Source: Lentzea terrae | GTDB lineage: Bacteria > Actinomycetota > Actinomycetes > Mycobacteriales > Pseudonocardiaceae | DNA: 64,000 bases | Reading direction: 5' to 3' | Assembly (NCBI RefSeq): GCF_003265345.1 | Contig: NZ_QFWW01000007.1 | Span: forward strand, 359-64,358 | In this document: in pieces, positions 1 to 9,649 of the stretch | Layout: each line of letters begins with the position of its first letter | Numbering within the stretch: position 1 is the stretch's first letter | The notes under the pieces: model-generated | Seen by the model: the letters and a program-made list of their open reading frames with translations, nothing else | Told to the model about the DNA's origin: nothing | The model's database searches: none | Position numbers and translations under genes: made by a program

Positions 1-245
1 CTCATCTCCGAGGAGAGTCACTTCCGGGGCTGTGTCAGGCTTAGAAGTCTTTCGCCGCGCTCCGTTCCGGTGTTTCCCGGCCCGTTCCGCGCTGGCAGAG
101 AGAAATTTACACGCCGGTCTTCTGAGATCCAAATCGGGGGTCATTGACGGCGTAACCGCAGGTCAGGCGCCGCACGAGTGGCCGTAACCGGGCAAGATCG
201 ACGCACAGTGTGACCGGGGCCACGCCGACAATCTTGTGTCCACCG
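1..245. other. Left edge, no gene recognised
   Basis: This stretch lies downstream of the histidine kinase stop codon. I see no coding sequence with a recognisable family and no clear terminator stem. Short open frames here look like by-products of the GC bias. The gene that continues past the left edge, if any, is not represented. Confidence 0.4.
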
Positions 246-1373
246 TCAGCGGGGTGCCGCAGGCAGGTGCACGGTGACCGACAGACCACCTGTCGGCACG
301 GCCACTGCCTGCGCAAACCCGCCGTGCGCGGCCACCGCGGCCCGCACGATCGAGAGTCCGAGACCCGTGCCGGACTGGCTGGTGCGGTCCTTGACCCCGC
401 GCCGGAACGGCTCGAACAGCTCCTCGACGCGGTCCGGCGGGATCAGCTGACCCGATGACGACACCCGCAGCAACGACCACTGCGGTCCCGTCTCCACCAC
501 GGTCTCGATCCACCCGCCGACGTGGTTGTGCCGGACGGCGTTCTCCAGCAGGTTGCCCGCGATGCGCTCCAGCAGTGCGGGATCCCCGACCGCGAGCGCC
601 GGCGCGCACCGGAACACCGTGCGCAGGTCGCGCGCCTCGGCTTCCGCGCGCACGGCCTTCCACGCGGACTCGACGACAGCAGAGAGATCGACCGGCTCAC
701 GCACCGCCAGCCCGACACCGTCCGTGCGCGCAAGCAGCAGCAGCGCGGACACCAACTGCTCGGCACGCTCCCCCGCCGCGCGGACCACACCGGCCATGCG
801 CCGCAGCTCTTCGACGTCGGCATCCGGATCGGACAGAGTCACGTCCAGCTCCGTGCGCACCACAGAGAGAGGGGTGCGCAGTTCGTGCGATGCGTTCGCC
901 ACGAACCGACGTTGCGAGTCAAAGGCAGCTTCGAGCCTGTCGAGCATCGCGTCGAACGTGTCCGCGAGCTCCGCGACCTCGTCCCGCGGCCCCTCCAGCC
1001 GCAACCGCGCCCCGAGCGACTCCGCCGACAACCGCCGGGCAGCTCCCGTGACGTCGTGCAGCGGCTTCAGAACGCGCCCGGTGAACGTCCACGCCAGCAC
1101 CGCCGCGGCCACCACCATGCACGCGAACGCGATGAGCCCGGCCTGCAGCAGGTCTTTGCGAGCAGCCGCCGCCAACGCGTTCGTCAGCACCGCGACGTCG
1201 ACGTTGACCCCGTCCACGGTGACCTGGCTGCCGGCGGGGAACGACGGCGACGAGTCGAACACCCTCCCGACCAGCGACCAGCCGAGGAAGAGCAGCACAG
1301 CACTCACCACCGCGACGAGCGCGGTGGTGAGGAGCGTGATCCGGAGCCGCAGCCCCGGCCCGCGCCTGCGCAT
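246..1373 (-). CDS. Two-component sensor histidine kinase
   Basis: A 375-residue membrane sensor kinase of the HisKA class. Two membrane segments (about residues 12-32 and 79-97) bracket a short extracytoplasmic loop, followed by a HAMP linker and a dimerisation/phosphoacceptor helix with SHELRTPL (His near 163). The ATPase domain shows an N-box NLLENAVRHN (about 274-283) and a G-box GTGLGLSIV (about 335-343). The start ATG lies five bases after the stop of the response regulator, so the two form an operon. The ligand is unknown; the roughly 45-residue sensor loop is too short to suggest one. Confidence 0.93.
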   Translation of the reverse strand: MRRRGPGLRLRITLLTTALVAVVSAVLLFLGWSLVGRVFDSSPSFPAGSQVTVDGVNVDVAVLTNALAAAARKDLLQAGLIAFACMVVAAAVLAWTFTGRVLKPLHDVTGAARRLSAESLGARLRLEGPRDEVAELADTFDAMLDRLEAAFDSQRRFVANASHELRTPLSVVRTELDVTLSDPDADVEELRRMAGVVRAAGERAEQLVSALLLLARTDGVGLAVREPVDLSAVVESAWKAVRAEAEARDLRTVFRCAPALAVGDPALLERIAGNLLENAVRHNHVGGWIETVVETGPQWSLLRVSSSGQLIPPDRVEELFEPFRRGVKDRTSQSGTGLGLSIVRAAVAAHGGFAQAVAVPTGGLSVTVHLPAAPR

Positions 1374-1378
1374 GTGGT

Positions 1379-2062
1379 TCAGTCCTCAGCTGGTCCGATC
1401 GAAGCACTCGGCACCCGGTACCCGGAGCCCACGACGGTGTCGATGATGCCCGGTTCGCCGAGCTTCTTGCGCAACGTCATGACCGTGACGCGCACGGTCG
1501 TGGTGAACGGGTCGGCGTTCTCGTCCCAGACCCGCTCCAGCAGCTCCTCGCTGCTGACGACCGAGCCCTTGGCCGCGAGCAGCACCTCGAGCACGCCGAA
1601 CTCCTTGCGGGTCAGCTCGATCGGCTGCCCGCCGCGCGACACCGTGCGCCGCGCCGGGTCGAGCTCGACGTCCTGCGCGGACAGCACCGGCGGCGTCGCG
1701 GGCGTCGCACGCCGAGCCAACGCCCGTACGCGCGCGACCAGCTCGGGGAACGCGAACGGCTTCGCGAGGTAGTCGTCCGCACCCAGCGACAGCCCGGCCA
1801 CGCGGTCCTCGATCGTCCCGCTGGCCGTCAGCATCATGACCCTGGTCAGCGCGCCGGAGCTGAGGATCTCCTTGCACAGCTCGTCGCCGGACATCCCAGG
1901 CAGGTCCCGGTCGAGCACGACGACGTCGTACCGCGTGACGGTCGACTTCTCGTGCCCGGTCTCGCCGTCGTAGGCGACGTCCACGGCCATACCTTCACGC
2001 CTCAGGCCGCGAGCGATCGCGTCGGCCAGGGGCGCCTCGTCCTCGACTACCAGAATCCGCAC
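1379..2062 (-). CDS. OmpR/PhoB-family response regulator
   Basis: A 227-residue regulator with a receiver domain (acidic pocket VEDE at residues 6-9, phosphoacceptor Asp51 in LDRDLPG, conserved Lys in LAKPF) and a C-terminal winged helix ending GSGYRVP. It is transcribed just ahead of its cognate kinase. I place the start at a GTG that gives VRILVVEDE, the normal family start; six further upstream in-frame codons are possible but would add an atypical tail. It would bind DNA as a phosphorylated dimer; its targets are not evident here. Confidence 0.93.
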   Translation of the reverse strand: MRILVVEDEAPLADAIARGLRREGMAVDVAYDGETGHEKSTVTRYDVVVLDRDLPGMSGDELCKEILSSGALTRVMMLTASGTIEDRVAGLSLGADDYLAKPFAFPELVARVRALARRATPATPPVLSAQDVELDPARRTVSRGGQPIELTRKEFGVLEVLLAAKGSVVSSEELLERVWDENADPFTTTVRVTVMTLRKKLGEPGIIDTVVGSGYRVPSASIGPAED

Positions 2063-2120
2063 GCCACAAAGGTGCCACATTCACCTGAGACCACGCTTAA
2101 CGGCACCTTCACTCAGCCTG

Positions 2121-2762
2121 TCAGGACTTGCGGGCCGGACGGTCCACCACGACCGTCGACGCAGCCTGCAGTGCACGCAGTTCCAGCAACGCCGGGTGCT
2201 CCTCCGCCAGCCGTGCAGCGTTCAACAGCGACCGCAACGCCGCCGTCTCACCGCGCGCCCGCTCCAGCGCCGCACGCCCCTCGGACGCCGCGACCAGCTC
2301 GGCCAGCGCCGCCCGCCGCAGCTCACCGGGCATCACGACGTCGCGAACAGCGACCTCGGACACCACGACGCCCAGCTCAGCGGCCCTACCAGCCACACCG
2401 GCCAGCACCTCGGCGGAAATCGCCTCACGCTCAGGGTCAATGACGGAGTGCGCGCGCGTGACGACTGCACTGCGCAATGCGAGCTGCACGGCCGTGTAGA
2501 GCTCGTCCTCAGGTCGGGCAGACGCGACCACGAACGTCGTCGCCGAGGACACGGCCCACCGCACGACCACGGTCACACGGACCAGCACGCCGTCAGCAGT
2601 CGGCACGTCCTGTGCGGCCGGAGTCAGCGAGCGCGGACGGAGATCGACGCGATGCAGCACCACGTGGCGCGGGAACTTGTGCTGACCGGGTTCGACCTCG
2701 CCCGCCAGCACCCCACGATCGAACCGGACCGCCCGCTCCCAGGGGAACAACGTGTGCTTCAT
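2121..2762 (-). CDS. SPFH/band 7 domain (slipin-like) protein
   Basis: A protein of about 213 residues resembling the prohibitin/stomatin/slipin superfamily: a beta-rich N-terminal part (RAVRFDRG, DGVLVRVTVVVRW) followed by a long Ala/Glu-rich helix (about residues 150-210) expected to drive oligomerisation. No clear N-terminal membrane anchor is visible, unlike most slipins, so it may be soluble or peripherally attached. I chose the ATG of MKHTLFPWERAV, preceded by a GGAG; an upstream GTG at 2831 would add 23 residues. The function of such proteins in actinobacteria is largely unknown. Confidence 0.7.
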   Translation of the reverse strand: MKHTLFPWERAVRFDRGVLAGEVEPGQHKFPRHVVLHRVDLRPRSLTPAAQDVPTADGVLVRVTVVVRWAVSSATTFVVASARPEDELYTAVQLALRSAVVTRAHSVIDPEREAISAEVLAGVAGRAAELGVVVSEVAVRDVVMPGELRRAALAELVAASEGRAALERARGETAALRSLLNAARLAEEHPALLELRALQAASTVVVDRPARKS

Positions 2763-3006
2763 CTTCTCCGCCTCGTCCACACAGACCACGACCCCGGTCA
2801 GCGAGGCGGAGAGCGGGAGTCCGGTGTCCACGAAGGACAGCGGACTCGCAAAGCTCAGTGCCCCCGTGTGTGACCGGGGTCGTGGCGCATCTCAGGACCA
2901 AAACCTGGTGTGTTTGCAGCACCACACGCCCGCGGAACGCGGGACCCGAGCGAGGGAGACCTGCCGGGCCGCCAGAACGGACGCTTCGAGGTGGAGGTTA
3001 GCTGAC
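2763..3006. other. Gap between dxs and SPFH gene
   Basis: About 240 bases between the end of dxs and the SPFH start, both on the minus strand. It should carry the SPFH promoter. I see no convincing hairpin, tRNA or small gene. Confidence 0.35.
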
Positions 3007-4920
3007 CTAGTTCTCCGCGGGCGCGTCAATTTCGACGGGCAGGCACTCCAGCCGTGAGGCCCACTCCGTCACCCGGCGCGCCACGTCCTGCGCGGTGATG
3101 CCCAGCAACGCCAGCACCTCGCCACGCGAGCCGTGGTCGTGGAACTGTTGCGGCAGAGCGATGTCGCGCAACGGCACGTCGATTTCGGCGTCACGCAACG
3201 CGGCCGCGAACGACGAACCGAAGCCACCGTGCCGGCCACCGTCCTCAACGGTCACCACGAGCTTGTGCGACGCGGCCATCTCCACGAGGTCCGCCGACAT
3301 CGGGTAGATCCACCGCGGGTCGACGACCGTCACGCCGATGCCCTGGTCCTCAAGCCGTTGAGCAGCCTCAAGCCCGAGCTCACCCAACGCGCCGACAGTC
3401 ACCAACAGCACGTCAGAACCCGACCGCCGAAGCACGTCAACGGAACCCACGCGCTCCAACGCGGGCAGGTCCGGACCGACCGAGGCCTTGGGGTAGCGGA
3501 TCACCGTAGGCGCGTCCGAGATCGCCACGGCCTCGCGCAGCTCCTCGGCCAACGTGCCGGCGTCGCGCGGTGCGGCCACGTGGATGCCGGGGACGACACC
3601 GCAGATGGACATGTCCCACATGCCGTGGTGCGACGCACCGTCCGGGCCGGTGACGCCCGAGCGGTCCAGCACGACCGTGACGCCCTGCTTGTGCAGCGCG
3701 ACGTCCATCAGCAGCTGGTCGAACGCCCGGTTCAGGAACGTCGCGTAGACGGCGACGACCGGGTGCAGACCACCGATGGCGAGACCGGCGGCGGAGGTGA
3801 ACGCGTGCTGCTCGGCGATGCCCACGTCGTAGAAGCGCTCCGGGAACGCCTTCGCGAACGCGTCCAGACCGGTGGGTCCCTGCATCGCGGCGGTGATCGC
3901 CACGAGGTCGGAGCGCTCGCGGCCGATCTCCACCAGCGAGTCGGAGAACACGTGGGTCCAGGTCCGGCCGGCGGGCTTCACGTCCTCGCCGGTGATCGGG
4001 TCGATGACGCCGGTGGCGTGCATCTGGTCGGCCTCGTGGTTCTCGGCCGGCGCGAAACCCATGCCCTTGCGGGTCACCGCGTGCACGATCACCGGGCCGC
4101 CGAACGACTTCGCACGCTGCAGTGCGGACTCCAGCGTCGCCTGGTCGTGGCCGTCGACCGGGCCGATGTACTTCAGGCCGAGGTCCTCGAACATCGCCTG
4201 CGGTGCCAGCGCGTCCTTGATGCCGCGCTTGGCGGCGTGCAGCGCGGCGTACAGCGGCTTGCCGAAGAACGGCGTGTGCTGCAGCGCGCTCTTGCCCTTC
4301 TCCAGCACGCGCTCGTAGCCGGGACGCAGCCGCAACGTCGACAGGTGGTCGGCCAGACCGCCGATGGTCGGCGAGTACGAGCGACCGTTGTCGTTGACGA
4401 CGATCACGACCGGACGCGTCTTGTCCGCCGCGATGTTGTTCAACGCCTCCCAGCACATACCGCCGGTCAGCGCGCCGTCACCGACGACCGCGACCACGTG
4501 GCCGTGCGCGCCGGTGATCTGCTTCGCCTTCGCCAGGCCGTCGGCGTAGGACAGCGCCGTCGAGGCGTGCGAGCTCTCCTGCACGTCGTGCTCGGACTCC
4601 GACCGCGAGGGGTAGCCGGACAGGCCGCCCTGCTGACGCAGCCGGTCGAACCCGCCGCGGCGACCCGTGACGATCTTGTGCACGTACGACTGGTGCCCGG
4701 TGTCGAACACGATCGGGTCCTGCGGCGAGTCGAAGACGCGGTGCAGCGCCACGGTCAGCTCGACGACACCGAGGTTCGGGCCGAGGTGCCCGCCCGTCTT
4801 GGACACCTTGTCGACCAGAAAACGCCGGATCTCCTCGCACAGCTGCTTCAGCTGCGCCTCGTCCATCCGTTTCAGATCAGCCGGTCCATGCACGGACTCC
4901 AGCAGGGTCACCACGCCCAC
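3007..4920 (-). CDS. dxs: 1-deoxy-D-xylulose-5-phosphate synthase
   Basis: First enzyme of the MEP isoprenoid pathway: condenses pyruvate and glyceraldehyde 3-phosphate using thiamine diphosphate. The 637-residue length is normal. GGHLGPNLG (about 43-51) and the ThDP/Mg motif VGDGALTGG (about 146-154, closing with NN at 161-162) are intact, as is the catalytic-Glu region [10 protein letters not shown] in the second domain. The start is GTG. It follows the RNA methyltransferase by about 50 bases on the same strand and corresponds in position to dxs1 (Rv2682c) of mycobacteria. Confidence 0.98.
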   Translation of the reverse strand: MGVVTLLESVHGPADLKRMDEAQLKQLCEEIRRFLVDKVSKTGGHLGPNLGVVELTVALHRVFDSPQDPIVFDTGHQSYVHKIVTGRRGGFDRLRQQGGLSGYPSRSESEHDVQESSHASTALSYADGLAKAKQITGAHGHVVAVVGDGALTGGMCWEALNNIAADKTRPVVIVVNDNGRSYSPTIGGLADHLSTLRLRPGYERVLEKGKSALQHTPFFGKPLYAALHAAKRGIKDALAPQAMFEDLGLKYIGPVDGHDQATLESALQRAKSFGGPVIVHAVTRKGMGFAPAENHEADQMHATGVIDPITGEDVKPAGRTWTHVFSDSLVEIGRERSDLVAITAAMQGPTGLDAFAKAFPERFYDVGIAEQHAFTSAAGLAIGGLHPVVAVYATFLNRAFDQLLMDVALHKQGVTVVLDRSGVTGPDGASHHGMWDMSICGVVPGIHVAAPRDAGTLAEELREAVAISDAPTVIRYPKASVGPDLPALERVGSVDVLRRSGSDVLLVTVGALGELGLEAAQRLEDQGIGVTVVDPRWIYPMSADLVEMAASHKLVVTVEDGGRHGGFGSSFAAALRDAEIDVPLRDIALPQQFHDHGSRGEVLALLGITAQDVARRVTEWASRLECLPVEIDAPAEN

Positions 4921-4973
4921 CTCACTCCTGAAGACTTCGGCTCAGTCTACGGAGACTCGACTGAGACGCTTTG

Positions 4974-6179
4974 TCACCTCGTCTCAGGTACGAGCAGCGC
5001 GATGCACTCCATGTGGTGCGTCATCGGGAACGCGTCGAACGCTCGCAGATCTTCGAGCCGATACCCCTGAACTGTGAATTCAGCCAAGTCGCGGGCCAGC
5101 GCGGCGGGGTCGCACGCCACATAGACGACCCGTTCCGGCCGGCGTCGTGCGACTTCAGCCACAACGACCTTGCCGGCCCCCTTGCGCGGCGGGTCGAGCA
5201 CCACGACGTGAGGGTCCTCGACGGGCAGTTTGCGCGTCACGGCTCGTTCCACCTTGTCCACCACCCACTCGACCTGGGACATGCGGCGAAGGTTGCGGCG
5301 ACCGTCCTCCACGGCACCCGCGAAGGACTCGACGACCAGCACCGATCCGGTCTCGCCGACCTGCCGCGCCAGCACCGAGGCGAACAGTCCCGCGCCGCCG
5401 TAGAGATCCCACGCGCGCTGGCCCGGTTCGGCGGCGATCCACTCCCCCACGACGGACGCGAACGTGTCCGCGGCGGCGGGGTGGACCTGCCAGAAGCCGT
5501 CGGCAGAAATTCGCCACTTTCGTTGGGCGGCGGTCTCGACGGCCGTACCCGATCCGGCGCGTCGGACGGTGTGTCGGCCGCTCACCTCACCCAGATGCAG
5601 GTTGCCGTCACCGTCCTGGGTGATCGTCAGCTCCTGGGCTCGCCACTTTCGGTCAGCGACCGACTCGACCATGCCCGGCCGGGAGATCACACAGTGGTCG
5701 ATCGGGATCACATCGTGGGAGCGAGTGCCGCGGAATCCGGGCCTCCCGTCCCTGTCGACGGCCATCCGGATCCGGGTCCGCCACTCCAGCGGACCACCCG
5801 GCAGCGCCTCCACGACGACGTCCCGTTCGATCTTGCCCAGCCTGCTGAGCTGTTCACGGACGACCTGCGTCTTCAGCTCCCGTTGCGCGTCCCACGACAC
5901 GTGCTGGAAGTCGCAGCCACCGCACATCCCCGGTCCGCTGAACGGGCACGGCGGCTCCACCCGGTCCGGTGACGGCGTCAGGATCTCCACGGCGTCCGCG
6001 CGGCAGAACGACCCACCATTGTCCTCGTAAACCGAGACGACAACACGTTCACCGGGCAGTGCGTGCCGCACGAACAGAACGCGTCCCTCGTGCCGTGCAA
6101 CGAAGTGGCCGCCGTGTGCGACGGGACCGACCTCTACTTCGAACTTCTGTCCAACCCAGTTTGCTTTGGCCAAGCTCAT
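4974..6179 (-). CDS. TrmA/RumA-type 5-methyluridine RNA methyltransferase
   Basis: A 401-residue class I SAM-dependent RNA methyltransferase. It has an N-terminal TRAM-like OB domain, a cysteine cluster (Cys78, Cys86, Cys89 in PPCPFSGPGMCGGCDF) that in this family binds a 4Fe-4S cluster, a SAM motif DLYGGAGLFA, the DPPRKG motif and the catalytic Cys356 in VYVACDP. It probably makes m5U in rRNA or tRNA; the exact site cannot be read from sequence. The ATG overlaps the stop of the upstream permease by four bases (ATGA), so the two are co-translated. Positional match of Rv2689c. Confidence 0.92.
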   Translation of the reverse strand: MSLAKANWVGQKFEVEVGPVAHGGHFVARHEGRVLFVRHALPGERVVVSVYEDNGGSFCRADAVEILTPSPDRVEPPCPFSGPGMCGGCDFQHVSWDAQRELKTQVVREQLSRLGKIERDVVVEALPGGPLEWRTRIRMAVDRDGRPGFRGTRSHDVIPIDHCVISRPGMVESVADRKWRAQELTITQDGDGNLHLGEVSGRHTVRRAGSGTAVETAAQRKWRISADGFWQVHPAAADTFASVVGEWIAAEPGQRAWDLYGGAGLFASVLARQVGETGSVLVVESFAGAVEDGRRNLRRMSQVEWVVDKVERAVTRKLPVEDPHVVVLDPPRKGAGKVVVAEVARRRPERVVYVACDPAALARDLAEFTVQGYRLEDLRAFDAFPMTHHMECIALLVPETR

Positions 6180-8161
6180 CGGTCGTCAAGTCCCCTTCGG
6201 ACAGCTCCAGGCGCGATGACGTCCTTGTCTCGCACCTTGGTGGAGGACGCCAGCTGCCACGGCACGCTGGTCACCATCACACCCGGTTGGAACAGCAGCC
6301 TTCCCTTGAGCCGCAACGCACTCTGGTTGTGCAGCAGCTGCTCCCACCAGTGCCCGACGACGTACTCGGGGATGAACACGGTGACGACGTCGCGCGGGTT
6401 GTCGGACTTCACCCGCTTCACGTAGTCGAGGACCGGCCTGGTGATCTCGCGGTACGGCGACTCGATCACCTTCAGCGGGATCTTGAAGTTCTCCTTCTCC
6501 CACTGCGCGACGAGCCGGCGGGTGTCGCCGTCGTCGACGTTGACCGTGACGGCCTCCAGCACGTCCGGCCGTGTGGCCTTGGCGTAGGACAACGCCCGCA
6601 GCGTCGGCATGTGCAGTTTGGACACCAGCACCATCGCGTGGTTGCGCGCCGGCATCGTGCGCACGCGCTCCTGCTGGCGCAGCTCCTCGGCAACGGTGTC
6701 GTAGTGCTTGCGGATCGCGGTCATCAACGCGTAGATGGCGGCCATCGCGGCGATGGCGATCCACGCGCCCTTGGTGAACTTCGTGATGAGCACGACGATC
6801 AGCACGGTCGCGGTCATCGCCAGACCGAACGTGTTGATCGCCTGCGAGCGCCGCATCCGCTTGCGTGCCTGTGCGTCCTTCTCGGTCTTCAGCAACCGCC
6901 GCCAGTGCTTGATCATGCCGAGCTGGCTCATCGTGAACGACACGAACACGCCCACGATGTAGAGCTGGATCAGCTTCGTGACCTCGGCGTCGAACGCGAT
7001 CACCAGGACGACCGCGAACCCGGCCAGGAAGAGGATGCCGTTGGAGAACGCCAGCCGGTCGCCGCGGGTGTGCAACTGACGCGGCAGATAACGGTCCTGG
7101 GCGAGGATCGAGCCGAGCACCGGAAAGCCGTTGAACGCGGTGTTCGCCGCGAGCACCAGGATCAGCGCCGTGACACCGGTGATGAAGAAGAAGCCGGGCG
7201 GGAAGCTGTCGAACACCGCGTGCGCGACCTGCGCGACCATCGTCTTCTGCTCGTAGCCCGCCGGCGCGTTGGTGATCTGGTGCGCGGGGGACTCCGCCAT
7301 CCTGACGTCGGTCAGCTGTGCGAGGACGATGAGCCCCATCAGCATGATCACGGCGATGCCGCCCATCAGCAACAGCGTCGTGGCGGCGTTGCGGGACTTG
7401 GGCTTGCGGAACGCGGGCACGCCGTTGCTGATCGCCTCGACGCCGGTGAGCGCGGCGCAACCGGACGAGAAAGCCCGCAGCACCAGGAACACGAAGGCGA
7501 GGCCCATCAGGTGGTCACCCTCGGCGTGGATCTCCAGGCCGGAACTCTCCGCGCGCATGTCGTCACCGAGCACGAACCCGCGGAAGAGGCCCCACGCGAT
7601 CAGGCCGAAGATTCCGATCATGAACGCGTAGGTCGGGATGGCGAACGCGGCCCCTGACTCGCGGATGCCCCGCAGGTTGATCGCCGTGAGCACGACGATC
7701 GCGGCCACCGCGAACTCCGCCTTGTGGGTCGCGACGAACGGGATCGCCGAGCCGATGTTCGCCGCCGCCGCCGAGATCGACACCGCGACCGTGAGGATGT
7801 AGTCCACGAGCAGGGCGCTCGCCACGGTCAGCCCTGCTCTTTGGCCGAGGTTGACCGTCGCGACCTCGTAGTCACCGCCGCCCGACGGGTAGGCGTGCAC
7901 GTTCTGCCGGTAGCTGGCGACCACGGTGAGCATGACCACGACGACCGCGACACCCACCCACGGCGCCAGCGCGTAGGCGCTCAGGCCCGCCACCGACAGC
8001 ATCAGGAAGATCTCCTCGGGCGCGTAGGCGACCGAGGACATGGCGTCCGAGGCGAAGACGGGGAGGGCGATCCGTTTGGGGAGGAGGGTGTGCGAGAGAC
8101 GGTCGCTGCGGAACGGCCTGCCGACCAGGAGGCGTTTGGCAGCGGTGGCGAGCTTGGACAC
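6176..8161 (-). CDS. APC-superfamily permease with large cytosolic tail
   Basis: A 661-residue transporter with about 12 membrane segments in the first 450 residues, opening with FASDAMSSVAYAPEEI, typical of the amino acid-polyamine-organocation family, and a soluble domain of about 180 residues at the C-terminus. I start it at a GTG (VSKLATAAKRLL); the frame stays open much further upstream but would run through the divergent ceoB gene. The stop overlaps the methyltransferase start. Homologues sit beside ceoBC in mycobacteria (Rv2690c). Relatives such as KimA import potassium, so a K+ substrate is plausible but unproven. Confidence 0.9.
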   Translation of the reverse strand: MSKLATAAKRLLVGRPFRSDRLSHTLLPKRIALPVFASDAMSSVAYAPEEIFLMLSVAGLSAYALAPWVGVAVVVVMLTVVASYRQNVHAYPSGGGDYEVATVNLGQRAGLTVASALLVDYILTVAVSISAAAANIGSAIPFVATHKAEFAVAAIVVLTAINLRGIRESGAAFAIPTYAFMIGIFGLIAWGLFRGFVLGDDMRAESSGLEIHAEGDHLMGLAFVFLVLRAFSSGCAALTGVEAISNGVPAFRKPKSRNAATTLLLMGGIAVIMLMGLIVLAQLTDVRMAESPAHQITNAPAGYEQKTMVAQVAHAVFDSFPPGFFFITGVTALILVLAANTAFNGFPVLGSILAQDRYLPRQLHTRGDRLAFSNGILFLAGFAVVLVIAFDAEVTKLIQLYIVGVFVSFTMSQLGMIKHWRRLLKTEKDAQARKRMRRSQAINTFGLAMTATVLIVVLITKFTKGAWIAIAAMAAIYALMTAIRKHYDTVAEELRQQERVRTMPARNHAMVLVSKLHMPTLRALSYAKATRPDVLEAVTVNVDDGDTRRLVAQWEKENFKIPLKVIESPYREITRPVLDYVKRVKSDNPRDVVTVFIPEYVVGHWWEQLLHNQSALRLKGRLLFQPGVMVTSVPWQLASSTKVRDKDVIAPGAVRRGLDDR

Positions 8162-8243
8162 GGCCAGAGCGTAAGGGGTCCGCTCACCGGGACGGGCTAA
8201 TGCTCGGTAGGTTCTGCTCAGAGTTCGCCTGAGGAGGCATGTC
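8162..8243. promoter_or_regulatory. Divergent promoter region, permease / ceoB
   Basis: Eighty-two bases separate two divergent start codons and must hold both promoters. A clear ribosome-binding site GAGGAGG at 8231-8237 precedes the GTG start of ceoB by six bases. No operator palindrome is obvious. Confidence 0.5.
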
Positions 8244-8906
8244 GTGCACGTGGTGATCATGGGATGTGGCCGGGTGGGAGCCTCCCTGGCCAGGGCCCTC
8301 GAGCGACTCGACCACCAGGTCGCCGTGATCGACAAGGACCCGCAGTCGTTCCGCAGGCTCGGCAGCGACTTCCACGGCCAGCAGGTCGTCGGCAACGGGT
8401 TCGACCGCAACGTCCTGATCGAGGCCGGCGTGGAGCGCGCGGGCGCGTTCGCGGCGGTCTCCAGCGGCGACAACTCGAACATCATCTCGGCGCGGGTCGC
8501 GCGCGAGACGTTCGGTGTCGAACACGTCGTCGCCCGCATCTACGACCACAAGCGCGCGGCCGTGTACGAGCGGTTGGGCATCCCGACCGTGGCGACCGTG
8601 CCGTGGTCGACCGACCGGTTCCTGCGGATGCTGCTGCCCGAGGGCGCGGCGACCGCGTGGCGCGACCCGTCCGGCACCGTGGCGGTGCTGCCGATCGAGG
8701 TCGACGAGACCTGGGTCGGCCGTCCGGTGTTCGAGCTGGAAGGCGCGATCGGCGCGCGGGTGGCGTTCCTGATGCGCTTCGGCACGGGCGTGCTGCCGGA
8801 CGCGAAGACCGTCGTGCAGGCCGACGACACCATCTACGTGGCGGCGCTGTCCGGCACGATCACCGACGTCGCGGCGGCGGCGCAGCAGGCACCGGAGGAG
8901 AGCTGA
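8244..8906 (+). CDS. ceoB: TrkA-family NAD-binding protein CeoB
   Basis: A 220-residue cytosolic regulator of potassium transport with an N-terminal Rossmann RCK_N domain (MGCGRVGASLA near residues 6-16, acidic residue after the second strand in VIDKD) and a C-terminal RCK_C domain. Such subunits bind NAD(H) or nucleotides and gate Trk-type channels. The GTG start is fixed by a strong GAGGAGG. Its stop overlaps the ATG of ceoC by one base (TGATG), so the two are translationally coupled. The membrane partner could be the divergent permease; this is inference. Confidence 0.93.
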   Translation: MHVVIMGCGRVGASLARALERLDHQVAVIDKDPQSFRRLGSDFHGQQVVGNGFDRNVLIEAGVERAGAFAAVSSGDNSNIISARVARETFGVEHVVARIYDHKRAAVYERLGIPTVATVPWSTDRFLRMLLPEGAATAWRDPSGTVAVLPIEVDETWVGRPVFELEGAIGARVAFLMRFGTGVLPDAKTVVQADDTIYVAALSGTITDVAAAAQQAPEES

Positions 8907-9562
8907 TGCGGGTCGCGATCGCTGGTGCGGGCGCGGTGGGGCGGTCCATCGCGCAGGAGCTCGTGCAGGACGGGCACCAGGTCATGCTGATCGAGCGGGA
9001 CCGGGCCCACTTCGACCCGAACTCGGTCGAGCAGGCCGAGTGGGTGCAGGCCGACGCGTGCGAGCTGTCCTCTTTGGAGGACGCGGGCATGCAGCTGTGC
9101 GACGTGGTGATCGCCGCGACCGGTGACGACAAGGTCAACCTCGTGGTGTCGTTGCTCGCGAAGACCGAGTTCGCGGTCCGTCGTGTCGTCGCGCGCGTGA
9201 ACGACCCGACGAACGAATGGCTCTTCACCGAGTCGTGGGGTGTCGACGTCGCCGTGTCCACGCCACGGCTGCTGGCCGCGATGGTCGAGGAGTCCGTGAC
9301 GATCGGTGACGTCGTGCGGCTGCTGACGTTGCGCCAGGGGCAGGCGAACCTCGTGGAGATCACGCTCGACGAGTCGACGCCGTTCGCCGGCCGTGCCGTG
9401 TCGGAGCTGACGCTGCCCCGGGACTGCGCGCTCGTGACGATCCTGCGCGGTGGGCGGGTCATCGTGCCGCAGCCGGACGACACGCTCGAAGGCGGCGATG
9501 AGCTGTTGTTCGTCACCACCGCCGCCGTCGAGCAGGACATCAAGAAGGCGTTGGGTTATTAG
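8906..9562 (+). CDS. ceoC: TrkA-family NAD-binding protein CeoC
   Basis: Paralogue and operon partner of ceoB, 218 residues. RCK_N carries AGAGAVGRSIA at the start and VMLIERD at the end of the second strand; the RCK_C half includes TPFAGRAVSEL and ends PDDTLEGGDELLFV. It probably assembles with CeoB into a hetero-oligomeric gating ring for potassium uptake. The one-base stop/start overlap argues for stoichiometric synthesis. Same order as Rv2691-Rv2692 in mycobacteria. Confidence 0.93.
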   Translation: MRVAIAGAGAVGRSIAQELVQDGHQVMLIERDRAHFDPNSVEQAEWVQADACELSSLEDAGMQLCDVVIAATGDDKVNLVVSLLAKTEFAVRRVVARVNDPTNEWLFTESWGVDVAVSTPRLLAAMVEESVTIGDVVRLLTLRQGQANLVEITLDESTPFAGRAVSELTLPRDCALVTILRGGRVIVPQPDDTLEGGDELLFVTTAAVEQDIKKALGY

Positions 9563-9649
9563 TGCCGTGGCCGTCGGCCTTCGCCTCGTATTGCGACGAT
9601 CAGACGGTGCCCTGCTGAGCGCCGGAAGACGCGGCGTTGGTCGGCGGTA

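Noticed and set aside
3133-5070. Very long open frame on the strand opposite dxs
   Set aside because: It is antisense to a full, well-conserved dxs and reads as Arg/Val/His-rich low-complexity sequence; it reflects third-position GC bias.
8162-8539. N-terminal extension of the APC permease
   Set aside because: The frame stays open but would overlap the divergent ceoB gene, and the added residues do not look like the family.
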